Shown here: positions 47,406-55,945 of the stretch, piece by piece
Layout of the letters: each line of letters starts with the position of its first letter
How positions within the stretch are numbered: the stretch's first letter is position 1
Position numbers and translations under genes: made by a program
The notes under the pieces: model-generated
What the model saw: the letters and a program-made list of their open reading frames with translations, nothing else
Database searches by the model: none
What the model was told of the DNA's origin: nothing
Origin: Coralloluteibacterium thermophilum
GTDB lineage: Bacteria; Pseudomonadota; Gammaproteobacteria; Xanthomonadales; Xanthomonadaceae
Direction: 5' to 3'
NCBI RefSeq assembly: GCF_042654365.1
Contig: NZ_JBHSGG010000022.1
Span: forward strand, 1 to 64,000
DNA: 64,000 nucleotides

Positions 47406-48695
47406 TCAGCGGGAGCCGCCGGCCGCCTCCTCGCCGTTCTCACCGTTCTCGTCGGCCTGCTCGCCGCCGACCGGCGTCGGCGCGACCCAGTCCGGACGAT
47501 CCGCGGTCTTGATCGGCCAGTACACGACGAACTCGGCGTCCGCCGCGAAGCTGTCCTGCGGACCGCGCAGGTACTCGTCGAACGGACGGTCCTGGGTCTC
47601 CTCGCCGTGCACCAGCAGCCATGCGCGGATCTGGTCGCGCACCGCCGGCAGGCCCGCCGGGTGGCCGATGGCGACCGTGTAGGCGGCGCGGCCACCGTAG
47701 CTCTGGGTGTACTGCACCGGGCCCTCGAGGTCGATCTCGAGCTGCGGCAGCGGCGCGCCGTCGCCCTCTGCACCCGCCCAGTTCTCGGGCAGCCTGACCA
47801 GGCGCGGCACGTCGCCGTCGGCGGCATCGGCCGCGTCGTCCTCGTCCGACTCGGCACGCTGGCCGGCGGCCGGGGCGGCGGAACCCGTGCCCTGGCGCTC
47901 GCGCACCGGCTGGACCAGGTCGAACGCGTAGTTCTCGGCGCCGTACTCGGTGGTGACCAGGCGCAGCGGGCCGTCGGCCTCCAGGCGGTTCTTCTCCATC
48001 ACCTGGCGGATCCACTGCATGTTGTTGTTGATCGCCAGGGTGATGCCCTCGGTCGTGCGCGGCGCGTTGGTCGGCACCAGCAGCACGTTCTTCGAGGCGA
48101 TCTCGGCGATCTGCACCGGGCGCTCGAGCGTGCTGTAGTCGAAGCGCGGGATGGTCGACAGCAGGTTGCTGAGGTTGCCCAGGCCGCGCTTCATGTCGTT
48201 GCCGACGGTGCGGTTGAGGTACAGCCCCGCGTAGCGGCCGAGCAGGTCGTAGCCGTACTTGACGTTGTAGGTCTGGGTCAGCTCGACGTTGCGCGCGTTG
48301 CGGCCCACCGGGCGCAGCTCGAAGGTCATCGTCTTCTCGCGGCCGCGGGCATCGTTCTCGAGGCGATAGACCACGCGCTGGCGCGGCTCGGACTCGACGA
48401 TCTCCCAGGCGCCGCTGCCGACGCCGCGGCGGTTCGGCGAGGAGTACTCGAGACGGGCGCCTTCGCCGGAGACCGGGCCGGAGGTGGTGTAGCGCACCTG
48501 CGGGTCGTTCTGGCGCAACGGATTCCAGTCCTTGAAGCGGCTGAAGCTGTTCAGGACGTCGAACACGATCTGCTGCGGACGATTGCTCTCCGCCCTGTGG
48601 CTAAGGCTGCGCTCCGCGGGCAGCAGCAGGCCCACCACTACGAAAAGCACTGCCACGAGCAGCAGCGCGAGGACGAACTCGAGAAAACGGGTCAT
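47406..48695 (-). CDS. SRPBCC-fold membrane-anchored protein
   Basis: 429 residues from the ATG giving MTRFLEFVLALLLVAV, after TGGAGA. One N-terminal membrane helix (4-25), then a polyketide-cyclase-like SRPBCC domain (about 35-190) with VFDVLNSFSRFKDWNPL and RLEYSSPNRRGVGSGAWEI. A second beta-rich domain with GyrI-like features follows (about 200-400), and the protein ends in an acidic low-complexity tail (GGEQADENGENGEEAAGG). A periplasmic ligand-binding role is likely but unproven. It has its own terminator. Confidence 0.75.
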   Translation of the reverse strand: MTRFLEFVLALLLVAVLFVVVGLLLPAERSLSHRAESNRPQQIVFDVLNSFSRFKDWNPLRQNDPQVRYTTSGPVSGEGARLEYSSPNRRGVGSGAWEIVESEPRQRVVYRLENDARGREKTMTFELRPVGRNARNVELTQTYNVKYGYDLLGRYAGLYLNRTVGNDMKRGLGNLSNLLSTIPRFDYSTLERPVQIAEIASKNVLLVPTNAPRTTEGITLAINNNMQWIRQVMEKNRLEADGPLRLVTTEYGAENYAFDLVQPVRERQGTGSAAPAAGQRAESDEDDAADAADGDVPRLVRLPENWAGAEGDGAPLPQLEIDLEGPVQYTQSYGGRAAYTVAIGHPAGLPAVRDQIRAWLLVHGEETQDRPFDEYLRGPQDSFAADAEFVVYWPIKTADRPDWVAPTPVGGEQADENGENGEEAAGGSR

Positions 48696-48835
48696 TCGGG
48701 GTCTCCAGAAGACGGCCTGCGCGCCCGGACTTCGGACGGGCGCACAGGGCCCCACATGCTAGCAGGGATGTAGCTGTCGTCGCACCGTCCGGTGCGGGGA
48801 TCGGGAAGGTCGGGGATCGAAGGAGCGGACACCTC

Positions 48836-49477
48836 TCAGACCAGCTTGAGCTCGAAGGCCTTGAGCACCGCGCGGGTGCGGTCGCGGACGCCGAGCTTGG
48901 AGAGGATGTTGGAGACGTGGTTCTTCACGGTTCCCTCCGCCACGCCGAGGGAGTTCGCGATCTCCTTGTTGCTGAAGCCGCCGGCCATCAGGCGGAGGAT
49001 CTCGGTCTCCCGCTCCGTCAGCGGGTCCGGCCGGTCCAGGCTCACGAACTCGTTCTGCATGTGCTCCAGGCCGGAAAGCAGGCGCTGGGTCACCGCCGGC
49101 TGGACCAGGGAGCCGCCCTGGGCCACGGTCTGGATGGCGTCGACGAGCTGCTCCAGGGAGACGTCCTTCAGCAGGTAGCCCTTGGCGCCCGCCTTGATGC
49201 CCGCCAGGACGAGCTGGTCGTCGTCGAAGGTGGTGAGGATGATCGTCGGCGGCAGGCGGCCGCTGCCGCCGAGCGCCTGCAGCGCCTCGAGCCCGGACAT
49301 GACCGGCATGCGCATGTCCATCAGCACCACGTCCGGGCGCACCTGCGGGATCAGCTCGACTGCCTGGCGGCCGTCGCCGGCCTCCGCCACCACCTCGATG
49401 TCGTTCGCCAGTTCGAGCAGGGAACGGATGCCCTGGCGGACCAGGGTCTGATCGTCGACCAGACACACGCGGATCAT
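48836..49477 (-). CDS. NarL/LuxR-type response regulator
   Basis: 213 residues. REC domain with phosphorylation site D54 (VVLMDMRMP) and K104 (YLLKD), then a LuxR-type helix-turn-helix (about 148-210) with LTERETEILRLMAGGFSNKEIAN and EGTVKNHVSNIL. Partner of the adjacent histidine kinase, whose stop lies 2 bases upstream. DNA-binding transcription regulator; targets unknown. Confidence 0.94.
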   Translation of the reverse strand: MIRVCLVDDQTLVRQGIRSLLELANDIEVVAEAGDGRQAVELIPQVRPDVVLMDMRMPVMSGLEALQALGGSGRLPPTIILTTFDDDQLVLAGIKAGAKGYLLKDVSLEQLVDAIQTVAQGGSLVQPAVTQRLLSGLEHMQNEFVSLDRPDPLTERETEILRLMAGGFSNKEIANSLGVAEGTVKNHVSNILSKLGVRDRTRAVLKAFELKLV

Positions 49478-49479
49478 GC

Positions 49480-50724
49480 TCACCTCGACTGCGATGGATC
49501 GGCGCCGGCGGCCCCTGCCGCGGCGTCCGTGGACCCGGACGGGTCCGGGGAATGCTGGGCCACGGCGTCGAATCCCGCCAGCGGCAGGCGCAGGTCGAGG
49601 CCGAAGCCCGTCCCCTGCGTGTCCACCACTTCGAGGTCGCCGCCGTGGGCGCGCAGGCGTTCGCGCATGCCGCGCAGGCCGTTGCCCGGCGAGAAGCCCT
49701 GGGCGGCGCCGCGGCCGTCGTCGCGGGCCTGCACGTGCAGGGCATCGTTGCGGCGCTCGAAGCGCAGCCACAGGGTCCGCGCCTCGGCATGCCGCACCGC
49801 GTTGGTGATGATCTCCTGGGTGCAGCGCAGCAGCACGTGCGCGCGCTCCGGGTCGTCCAGGGCGAAGTGCTCGGGCAGTTCGAGCCGGACGTCCAGCCCC
49901 GGCACGCCCTCGGCCAGGGTCCGCAGCGCCATGGTGAGCTCGATCGCCCCGCTGCCGCGCAGGTGGCTGACGGCCTCGCGCACGTCGGTCAGCAGCAGGC
50001 GCGCCAGGGTGTGCGACTTGCGCACGTGCTCCTGCACCTTGCCGGTCGAGAGATGCCCGGCCACCTCCAGGTTGAGGCTGAGCGCGGTCAGGTGGTGGCC
50101 GAGCAGGTCGTGCAGCTCGCGCGAGATGCGGGTGCGCTCGTTCAGGCGGGTGCTTTCCGCGAGCAGCGCCCGGGTCGCACGCAGCTCCGCGTTGAGCCGG
50201 CGCTGCTCGTCGCGGGCCTCGGCCTGCTGCTTGGCGACCCAGCCCGTCACGAAGATGAAGCCCGAGAAGCCCAGGTAGAGCAGCGACTGCATCGCCGCCT
50301 CGAACAGCGGCAGGGCCAGGAGCTTCTCGAACAGCAGCAGTACCGCCAGGTGCGCCATGATCAGCGAGACCATGCCGATGGTCAGCGGCAGCAGCCAGGG
50401 CAGCACGCAGGCCACCACCATGAGCAGCACCGCGCCCAGGCCGGACACGCTGAGGTAGGTCACCGCCAGCGCCGAGACCGTGAGCGCGATCAGGAACAGG
50501 TCGTCCGACCAGCCCGGGCGCCGGGTGCCCAGGCCCCGGGTCACCCACCAGTAGATCGCGCCGAACGGCAGGTAGGCCGCCAGCAGCCAGCCGTCGTGGG
50601 GCCGCGCCGGCAGGGTGGACTGCTCCGGGAAGTACCAGCTGTAGACCAGCGGCAGCCCCACCATCGCCCACGTGAACAGGCCGGCGAAGCGCAGCAGCTG
50701 GATGTGGCTAAGGCGCTGGTACAT
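49480..50724 (-). CDS. DesK/NarX-class membrane sensor kinase
   Basis: 414 residues. Six hydrophobic segments (about 12-165) are followed by a coiled linker, a HisKA_3 dimerisation domain with phospho-acceptor H205 in ISRELHDLLGHH, and an HATPase domain (TNAVRHA, DDGRGAAQ, GNGLRGMRERL). A Pro/Ala/Ser-rich tail is dispensable-looking. The six-helix input without a periplasmic loop resembles DesK-type sensors that read the membrane state, but the signal is not known. Confidence 0.92.
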   Translation of the reverse strand: MYQRLSHIQLLRFAGLFTWAMVGLPLVYSWYFPEQSTLPARPHDGWLLAAYLPFGAIYWWVTRGLGTRRPGWSDDLFLIALTVSALAVTYLSVSGLGAVLLMVVACVLPWLLPLTIGMVSLIMAHLAVLLLFEKLLALPLFEAAMQSLLYLGFSGFIFVTGWVAKQQAEARDEQRRLNAELRATRALLAESTRLNERTRISRELHDLLGHHLTALSLNLEVAGHLSTGKVQEHVRKSHTLARLLLTDVREAVSHLRGSGAIELTMALRTLAEGVPGLDVRLELPEHFALDDPERAHVLLRCTQEIITNAVRHAEARTLWLRFERRNDALHVQARDDGRGAAQGFSPGNGLRGMRERLRAHGGDLEVVDTQGTGFGLDLRLPLAGFDAVAQHSPDPSGSTDAAAGAAGADPSQSR

Positions 50725-50802
50725 CGACCAAGCATAGGTCGGCGGCCCCGCCGCGGCACGGGACGCAAGTCATGCCCGGCATGCCAAGGCCGCGCCCGGG
50801 CG

Positions 50803-50811
50803 TGCGATACT
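50803..50811 (+). promoter_or_regulatory. Possible extended -10 element for the GNAT-min operon
   Basis: TGCGATACT, an extended -10 type element 60 bases before the GNAT start codon, in the divergent region with the kinase gene. A -35 match is not obvious. Confidence 0.35.
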
Positions 50812-50870
50812 TGCCCCGCCGCGGCCGCAAGGACTGGCCGGGCCGTCTCGCAAGCAGGCTGGAGCCCCCC

Positions 50871-51467
50871 ATGACGATCCTCGTCCGCGACGTGCGCGAG
50901 CACGAACTGGATTCGGTACTCGCGCTCAACAACACCGCCGGACCCTCGATCCTCGCTCTCGATGCACCTGCCCTGCACCGCCTCTGGTCGATCGCGGACT
51001 ACTTCCGCGTGGCCGAGGTGGACGGCCTGCTCGCCGGCTTCCTGATCGCCATGGACCGCTCGGCCGACTACGACAGCCCGAACTTCCGCTGGTTCCGCGA
51101 GCGCTACGACGCCTTCCTCTACGTGGACCGCATCGTCGTGGCCACCACCCGCCGCGGTGCGGGCGTGGGCCGCGTGTTCTACGCGGACGTGCAGAGCTAC
51201 GCGGAAGTGCGGGTGCCCATGCTGACCTCCGAGGTCTTCCTCGACGAGGGCAGCGACGCGGCCCTGCTCTTCCACGGCACCTTCGGGTACGGCGAGGTCG
51301 GGCAGCAGGTGATGGAGGGTCCGGGCCGGCGCGTCAGCCTGCTGGCCAAGACCCTGTGCAGTTACGAATGGGTGCGCGAGACCTACGGCGACGAACTGCC
51401 GGACGTGCCCTGGCTGGCCGGCCGCCGCCGGCCTGCGGGCGGCGCCTCGCGCGCGACGGGAACCTGA
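50871..51467 (+). CDS. GNAT-family acetyltransferase
   Basis: 198 residues. Acetyl-CoA-binding core IVVATTRRGAGVGRVFYADV (about 85-104) with the R/Q-x-x-G-x-G/A pattern, preceded by VDGLLAGFLIAM and followed by TSEVFLDEGSDAALLFHGTFGY. Predicted cytoplasmic. The minC start lies 6 bases downstream, so it appears to be part of the min operon; the substrate is unknown. Confidence 0.82.
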   Translation: MTILVRDVREHELDSVLALNNTAGPSILALDAPALHRLWSIADYFRVAEVDGLLAGFLIAMDRSADYDSPNFRWFRERYDAFLYVDRIVVATTRRGAGVGRVFYADVQSYAEVRVPMLTSEVFLDEGSDAALLFHGTFGYGEVGQQVMEGPGRRVSLLAKTLCSYEWVRETYGDELPDVPWLAGRRRPAGGASRATGT

Positions 51468-51473
51468 AGAGAC

Positions 51474-52223
51474 ATGGGTGCAGCTTTACCGGATTACGAA
51501 CAGGCCGGCGAACTGAAGATCGGCCAGGTCGGCATCGCCAACCTGCGCGTGCGTCTGCTCGACGTGCCGCGCCTGGTGCAGGAGATGCGCGAACGGGTGG
51601 AACGGGCGCCCAAGCTCTTCGCCCGGGCCGCGGTCATCGTGGATTTCGGCGGGCTTCCGCGCCTGCCCAGCCCGGCGCAGGCGCGCGAACTCATCGACGG
51701 CCTGACCGGCGCCGGCGTGCTGCCGGTGGCCCTGGCCTACGGCAGCAGCGAGAGCGAGGCGCTCGCCGCCGCCCTCGGCCTGCCGGTCCTGGCCAAGTTC
51801 CGCGCGCAGTACGAGTCGGCCTCGGCTCCGCCCGCGCCCGCCCCTCCGCCACCGCCGGCGCCCGCACCCGCGCCGCCCCCGGCCGCGCCCGCGGGCGGGC
51901 CGCGCATGCACCTGGCGCCGGTGCGCTCGGGCCAGCAGATCTACGCCCAGGGCGGCGACCTCACCGTCTGCGCAACGGTCGGGGCCGGCTCGGAGGTCAT
52001 CGCCGACGGGTCCGTCCACGTCTACGGCGTGCTGCGCGGCCGTGCGCTGGCGGGCGCGCAGGGCAACGAGCAGGCCCGCATCTTCTGCCGCGAGTTCCAC
52101 GCCGAGCTGGTCGCCATCGCCGGGCACTACAAGGTGCTCGAGGAGATCCCGCAGGCGCTGCACGGCAAGGCCGTGCAGGTGTGGCTCGACAACGGCAATC
52201 TCCGCATCGAAGAACTCAACTAG
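51474..52223 (+). CDS. minC: Septum site-determining protein MinC
   Basis: 249 residues. N-terminal MinC domain (about 8-110), then a Pro/Ala-rich linker (about 118-142) longer and more proline-dense than in E. coli, then the C-terminal beta-helix with IYAQGGDLTVCATVGAGSEV, DGSVHVYGVLRGRALAG and ARIFCREFHAELVAIAGHY. Inhibits FtsZ polymerisation away from midcell when activated by MinD. First min gene; minD follows after 65 bases. Confidence 0.94.
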   Translation: MGAALPDYEQAGELKIGQVGIANLRVRLLDVPRLVQEMRERVERAPKLFARAAVIVDFGGLPRLPSPAQARELIDGLTGAGVLPVALAYGSSESEALAAALGLPVLAKFRAQYESASAPPAPAPPPPPAPAPAPPPAAPAGGPRMHLAPVRSGQQIYAQGGDLTVCATVGAGSEVIADGSVHVYGVLRGRALAGAQGNEQARIFCREFHAELVAIAGHYKVLEEIPQALHGKAVQVWLDNGNLRIEELN

Positions 52224-52288
52224 CTAGACCCCGCCGCACGCGCCCCCTCCCCCCGCGCGACGGCAAGACCCCCCTGGAGAATCGATCA

Positions 52289-53098
52289 GTGACAGAAATC
52301 ATCGTGGTGACGTCCGGCAAGGGCGGCGTGGGCAAGACCACCTCCAGCGCGAGCATCGCCAACGGCCTCGCCAAGCGCGGCAAGAAGGTCGCGGTGATCG
52401 ACTTCGACGTCGGCCTGCGCAATCTCGACCTCATCATGGGCTGCGAGCGTCGCGTCGTGTACGACTTCGTCAACGTCGTGCAGGGCGAGGCGACGCTGCG
52501 CCAGGCGCTCATCAAGGACAAGCGCTTCGAGAACCTCTTCGTGCTCGCCGCCTCGCAGACGCGCGACAAGGACGCGCTGACGATGGAGGGCGTGGAGAAG
52601 GTGCTCAAGGAGCTCGCCGAGGAGGGCTTCGAGTACGTCATCTGCGACTCGCCGGCCGGCATCGAGAAGGGTGCCTACCTCGCGATGTACTTCGCCGACC
52701 GCGCGGTCGTCGTGGTCAACCCGGAGGTGTCCTCCGTGCGCGACTCCGACCGCATCCTGGGCCTGCTCGCGTCCAAGACGCGCAAGGCGGAGAGCGGCGG
52801 CCGCGTGACCGAGCACCTGCTGCTGACCCGCTACAGCCCGGAGCGCGTCGAGGCGGGCGAGATGATGAGCATCGCGGATGTCGAGGAAGTGCTCGGGCTG
52901 AAGGCCATCGGCGTCATCCCGGAATCGGCGGAGGTGCTCTCCGCGTCCAACTCCGGCGTGCCGGTGATCCTCGCCGAGGACGCCAAGGCCGGCCAGGCGT
53001 ACGACGACGCCGTGGCGCGCCTGCTCGGCGAGGACCGCCCCATGCGCTTCACCAGCGCCGACAAGAAGGGCTTCTTCTCCAAGCTGTTCGGGAGCTGA
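52289..53098 (+). CDS. minD: Septum site-determining ATPase MinD
   Basis: 269 residues from a GTG with GGAGAA upstream. Deviant Walker A GKGGVGKTT (about 10-18), DFDVGLRNLDLIMG, the switch CDSPAGIEKGA and the C-terminal amphipathic membrane-targeting helix ending KKGFFSKLFGS are all intact. Binds ATP, the membrane, MinC and MinE. minE begins 3 bases after the stop. Confidence 0.97.
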   Translation: MTEIIVVTSGKGGVGKTTSSASIANGLAKRGKKVAVIDFDVGLRNLDLIMGCERRVVYDFVNVVQGEATLRQALIKDKRFENLFVLAASQTRDKDALTMEGVEKVLKELAEEGFEYVICDSPAGIEKGAYLAMYFADRAVVVVNPEVSSVRDSDRILGLLASKTRKAESGGRVTEHLLLTRYSPERVEAGEMMSIADVEEVLGLKAIGVIPESAEVLSASNSGVPVILAEDAKAGQAYDDAVARLLGEDRPMRFTSADKKGFFSKLFGS

Positions 53099-53101
53099 CG
53101 C

Positions 53102-53389
53102 ATGGGCATTCTCGATTTCCTGCGCACCCGCCCGAAGACCCCGTCCGCCAACGTCGCCAAGGAGCGCCTGCGCATCATCGTCGCGCAGGAGCGCAGCTCG
53201 CGCGGTGGCCCGGACTATCTGCCGCTGCTGCAGCGCGAACTGCTGGAGGTCATCCAGAAGTACGTCTCGGTGGACGTCGATGCGGTCAAGGTCGACCTGG
53301 TGAAGGACGGCGACCACGACGTGCTCGACATCTCGGTCTCGCTGCCGGACAGCGACGACCGCCGCCCCGCGGCCTCGCCCCGGGCCTGA
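53102..53389 (+). CDS. minE: Cell division topological specificity factor MinE
   Basis: 95 residues. N-terminal anti-MinCD region with FLRTRPK and the topological domain AKERLRIIVAQERSSR followed by LPLLQRELLEVIQKYV. Stimulates MinD ATPase and sets the pole-to-pole oscillation. Tightly coupled after minD; followed 13 bases later by the HExxH protein gene. Confidence 0.96.
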   Translation: MGILDFLRTRPKTPSANVAKERLRIIVAQERSSRGGPDYLPLLQRELLEVIQKYVSVDVDAVKVDLVKDGDHDVLDISVSLPDSDDRRPAASPRA

Positions 53390-53402
53390 GCCGACGCGCA
53401 CG

Positions 53403-53915
53403 ATGGACTCCCCCCGCGCCGTGCTGACGCTGGGCGAGTTCGGCTGGGCGCCCGTCGCGGCCCTGCTCCGGCGCTACGGCCTGGACCTCGAACGGGTCCC
53501 GGCCGGAGCGCCGATCCCCGGCAGCTACTGGGGCGAGCCCGAGGCCGGCATCATCGGCAGCCGCGTGTACGCGCGCGACGACACGCCGATGCACTCGCTC
53601 CTGCACGAAAGCTGCCACCTCATCGTGCTGCCGCCGGAGCGGCGCGCCCGGGTGCATACGGACGCGACCGACTCCGTGGCCGAGGAGGACGCGGTCTGCG
53701 TGCTGCAGGTCCTGCTGGCCGAGGCCCTGGGCGTCGGCCGCGACCACGCCTGCGCCGACCTCGACGCCTGGGGCTACACCTTCCGCCTGGGCAGCGCCCG
53801 CGCCTACGTCGAGCAGGACGCGCAGGAGGCCTTCGCCTGGCTGCGCGCACACGGACTGGTGGACGCCCGGAACGGATTGGTGGTACCTGCTGCGCAGGAG
53901 GGAGCGGAGGCATGA
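53403..53915 (+). CDS. Putative HExxH zinc metalloprotease-like protein
   Basis: 170 residues. SLLHESCHLIVLP contains an HExxH motif (H68-E69-H72) and EED lies at 94-96, the spacing of a possible third zinc ligand as in gluzincins. No signal peptide or membrane segment. The family is not one I can name. It follows minE after 13 bases, so it is probably co-transcribed with minCDE. The 3' end runs into the start of a heptad-repeat stretch. Confidence 0.7.
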   Translation: MDSPRAVLTLGEFGWAPVAALLRRYGLDLERVPAGAPIPGSYWGEPEAGIIGSRVYARDDTPMHSLLHESCHLIVLPPERRARVHTDATDSVAEEDAVCVLQVLLAEALGVGRDHACADLDAWGYTFRLGSARAYVEQDAQEAFAWLRAHGLVDARNGLVVPAAQEGAEA

Positions 53916-54050
53916 GGAACGAGCGGCGAAGAAGCCCCCGACGCCCCTTTCCTGAGCCCTGAGCCCTGAGCCCTAGTAAGCCCCGAGCCCCGAGCCCAAA
54001 CCCAAAACCCAAAACCCAAACCCCAAACCCCAAACCCCAACCCCACACTC
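53905..54050. repeat. Telomere-like heptamer run, left of array 2
   Basis: After GA-rich heptads at about 53905-53940, consecutive C-rich 7-mers follow on the plus strand: three CCCTGAG, then GAGCCCC-type units, then AACCCAA and ACCCCAA types up to 54050. The 7-base period is kept while the sequence drifts. Ends just before the DUF4426 gene. Confidence 0.85.
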
Positions 54051-54055
54051 CCGCC

Positions 54056-54502
54056 ATGCGCCGCCTCGTCGCCCTCGCCCTTCTCTCCGCCGCGCCCGCC
54101 GTGGCGGCGCAGAACCTGCAGCAGTCCGGGACCTATCTGCTGCACTACAACGCGATGCCGAGCACGCAACTGCCCCGCGAAGTCGCGCGTCGCTACGCCA
54201 TCGTGCAGTCCCCGTCCAACGTGGTGCTGACGGTCTCGCTCCAGAAGCGCGAGCGTCCCGGCTACCCGACCCCGGTTCCGGCCGAGGTCCGGGTGACGGC
54301 CACCGGCGACACCGGCCGCAGCCAGACGCTGCAGATGCGCGCGATCGACGAAGCCGGCGCGGTGTCCTATCTCGGCCAGGCCCGCCTCGGCGAAGGACGC
54401 CAGCCCAGCCTCACCTTCGACATCGAAGCGCGCCCGCACGCCCCCGACGCCGAACCCATCCGCACACGCTACGTCCAGCAGTTCTTCGCCCCCGTCCGGT
54501 GA
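54056..54502 (+). CDS. Secreted DUF4426 protein
   Basis: 148 residues with a signal peptide cleaved near AVA-AQ. The mature part has the DUF4426 pattern YLLHYNAMPSTQLPREVARRYAIVQS, followed by beta strands ending YVQQFFAPVR. Function unknown, periplasmic. It stands alone between heptad DNA upstream and the second hairpin array downstream; its start codon is only 6 bases from the heptads, so the promoter must lie in or before repeat DNA. Confidence 0.82.
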   Translation: MRRLVALALLSAAPAVAAQNLQQSGTYLLHYNAMPSTQLPREVARRYAIVQSPSNVVLTVSLQKRERPGYPTPVPAEVRVTATGDTGRSQTLQMRAIDEAGAVSYLGQARLGEGRQPSLTFDIEARPHAPDAEPIRTRYVQQFFAPVR

Positions 54503-54589
54503 TGCTGCAGGAGTGAGTGGAGAGGAACGAGAAACAGAGGAAGCGGTTGCTCGTACCTGTTCCTCACTCCTCTTCACCCGCTCCTCAAG

Positions 54590-55700
54590 CAGCGCTGCGC
54601 GCTCACCCCCATCCCAGCCTTCCCCCGCAGGCGGGGGAAGGAGCGGGCTTGCGTAGGCGTGTGGTGCGGCATCCGCCGTGGAGCCGTTCCTGTCCACCGT
54701 GGACACCGTCGCCTCGCATGGCGACGCGCCTCCCGCGCAGCGCGTCGGCTCCCTCCCCCGCGATGCGGGGGAGGGCTGGGGTGGGGGCGCTTTTGCTCTG
54801 CTGCTGTCTCCAGCGCCGCGGACGCACGCGCTGGGCGCGCTCACCCCCATCCCGGCCTTCCCCTCGCAGCGGGGGAAGGGGCTGTCTTGCGTGACGTGTG
54901 GTGCGGGCATCCGCCGTGGAGCCGTTCCTGTCCACTGTGGACACCGTCGCCTCGCATGGCGAGGCGCCTCCCGCGCAGCGCGTCGGCTCCCTCCCCCGCG
55001 ATGCGGAGGAGGGCTGGGGTGGAGGCGCCTTTGCGCTGCTGTTGGCTCCAGCGCCGCGACGCACGCGCTTCGCGCGCTCACCCCCATCCCGGCCTTCCCC
55101 TCGCAGGCGGGGGAAGGGGCGGGCTTGCGGAGGCGTGTGGTGCGGCATCCGCCGTGGAGCCGTTGCTGTCCACGCGGGCGCCTTTGCCTCGCATGGCGAC
55201 GCGCCTCCCGCGCAGCGCGTCGGCTCCCTCCCCCGCGATGCGGGGGAGGGCTGGGGTGGGGGCGCTTTTGCGCTGCTGTTGGCTCCAGCGCCGCGACGCA
55301 CGCGCTTCGCGCGCTCATCCCTATCCCGGCCTTTCCCCGCAAGCGGGGGAAGGGGTCGGCCTGCGTGGCGTGTGGTGCGGCATCCGCCGTGGAGCCGTTC
55401 CTGTCCACGTGGGCGCCGTCGCCTCGCATGGCGACGCGCCTCCCGCGCAGCGCGTCGGCTCCCTCCCCCGCGATGCGGGGGAGGGCTGGGGTGGGGGCGC
55501 TTTTGCTCTGCTGTTGGCTCCAGCGCCGCGGAGGCACGCGCTGCGCGCGCTCATCCCCATCCCGGCCTCCCCCTCGCAGGCGGGGAAGGAGCGGGCTTGC
55601 GTAGGCGTGTGGTGCGGCATCCGCCGTGGAGCCCTTCCTGTCCACCATGTCCCCGAACACCTGTCCACCATGTGTCCGGTCCATACACCCGCAGGCGGGG
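54590..55700. repeat. Tandem array of ~237-bp units with two hairpins each
   Basis: Unit starts (CCCATCCC(A/G)GCC) at about 54605, 54843, 55079, 55316 and 55553. Each unit has hairpin A (first at 54618-54641) and hairpin B (first at 54751-54775). Spacers contain GTGTGGTGCGGCATCCGCC and CGCATGGCGACGCGCC and differ from the spacers of the 7.85-9.0 kb array. Units are nearly identical with point changes, so the array is young or homogenised. The last unit is rearranged. ORFs reading through the array are not genes. Confidence 0.92.
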
Positions 55701-55797
55701 GAAAGGGGCGCTGTGGCGAGGAGCAGGTACGAGGAGCGAGAGCAAGCAGCCGGCCGCCCCGGGAGCGATGACACGACGGAGACGAAGATGGCTCTCG

Positions 55798-55915
55798 CCC
55801 TAGCCCCCAAGCCCTGAGCCCTCGCTCTAACCCCTGGGCCCCAAGCCCCAAGCCCCAAGCCCCAAGCCCCAAGCCCTAAGCCCTAAGCCCTAAGCCCTAA
55901 AACCAAGCCCCACGC
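55798..55915. repeat. Telomere-like heptamer run, right of array 2
   Basis: About fourteen 7-mers of AGCCCCA, AGCCCCA... changing to AGCCCTA (plus strand), ending near the pdxH stop. C-rich strand is the same as in the left run at 53943-54050. With the left run it brackets the DUF4426 gene and the second hairpin array. Confidence 0.88.
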
Positions 55916-55945
55916 CCTTCCCGCTCCCGCCTCCCGCTCCCCGCA

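Noticed and set aside
54517..55858. ORFs of up to 370 residues across the second array
   Set aside because: Same reason: periodic peptides from the 237-bp unit, with no start signals or domains.
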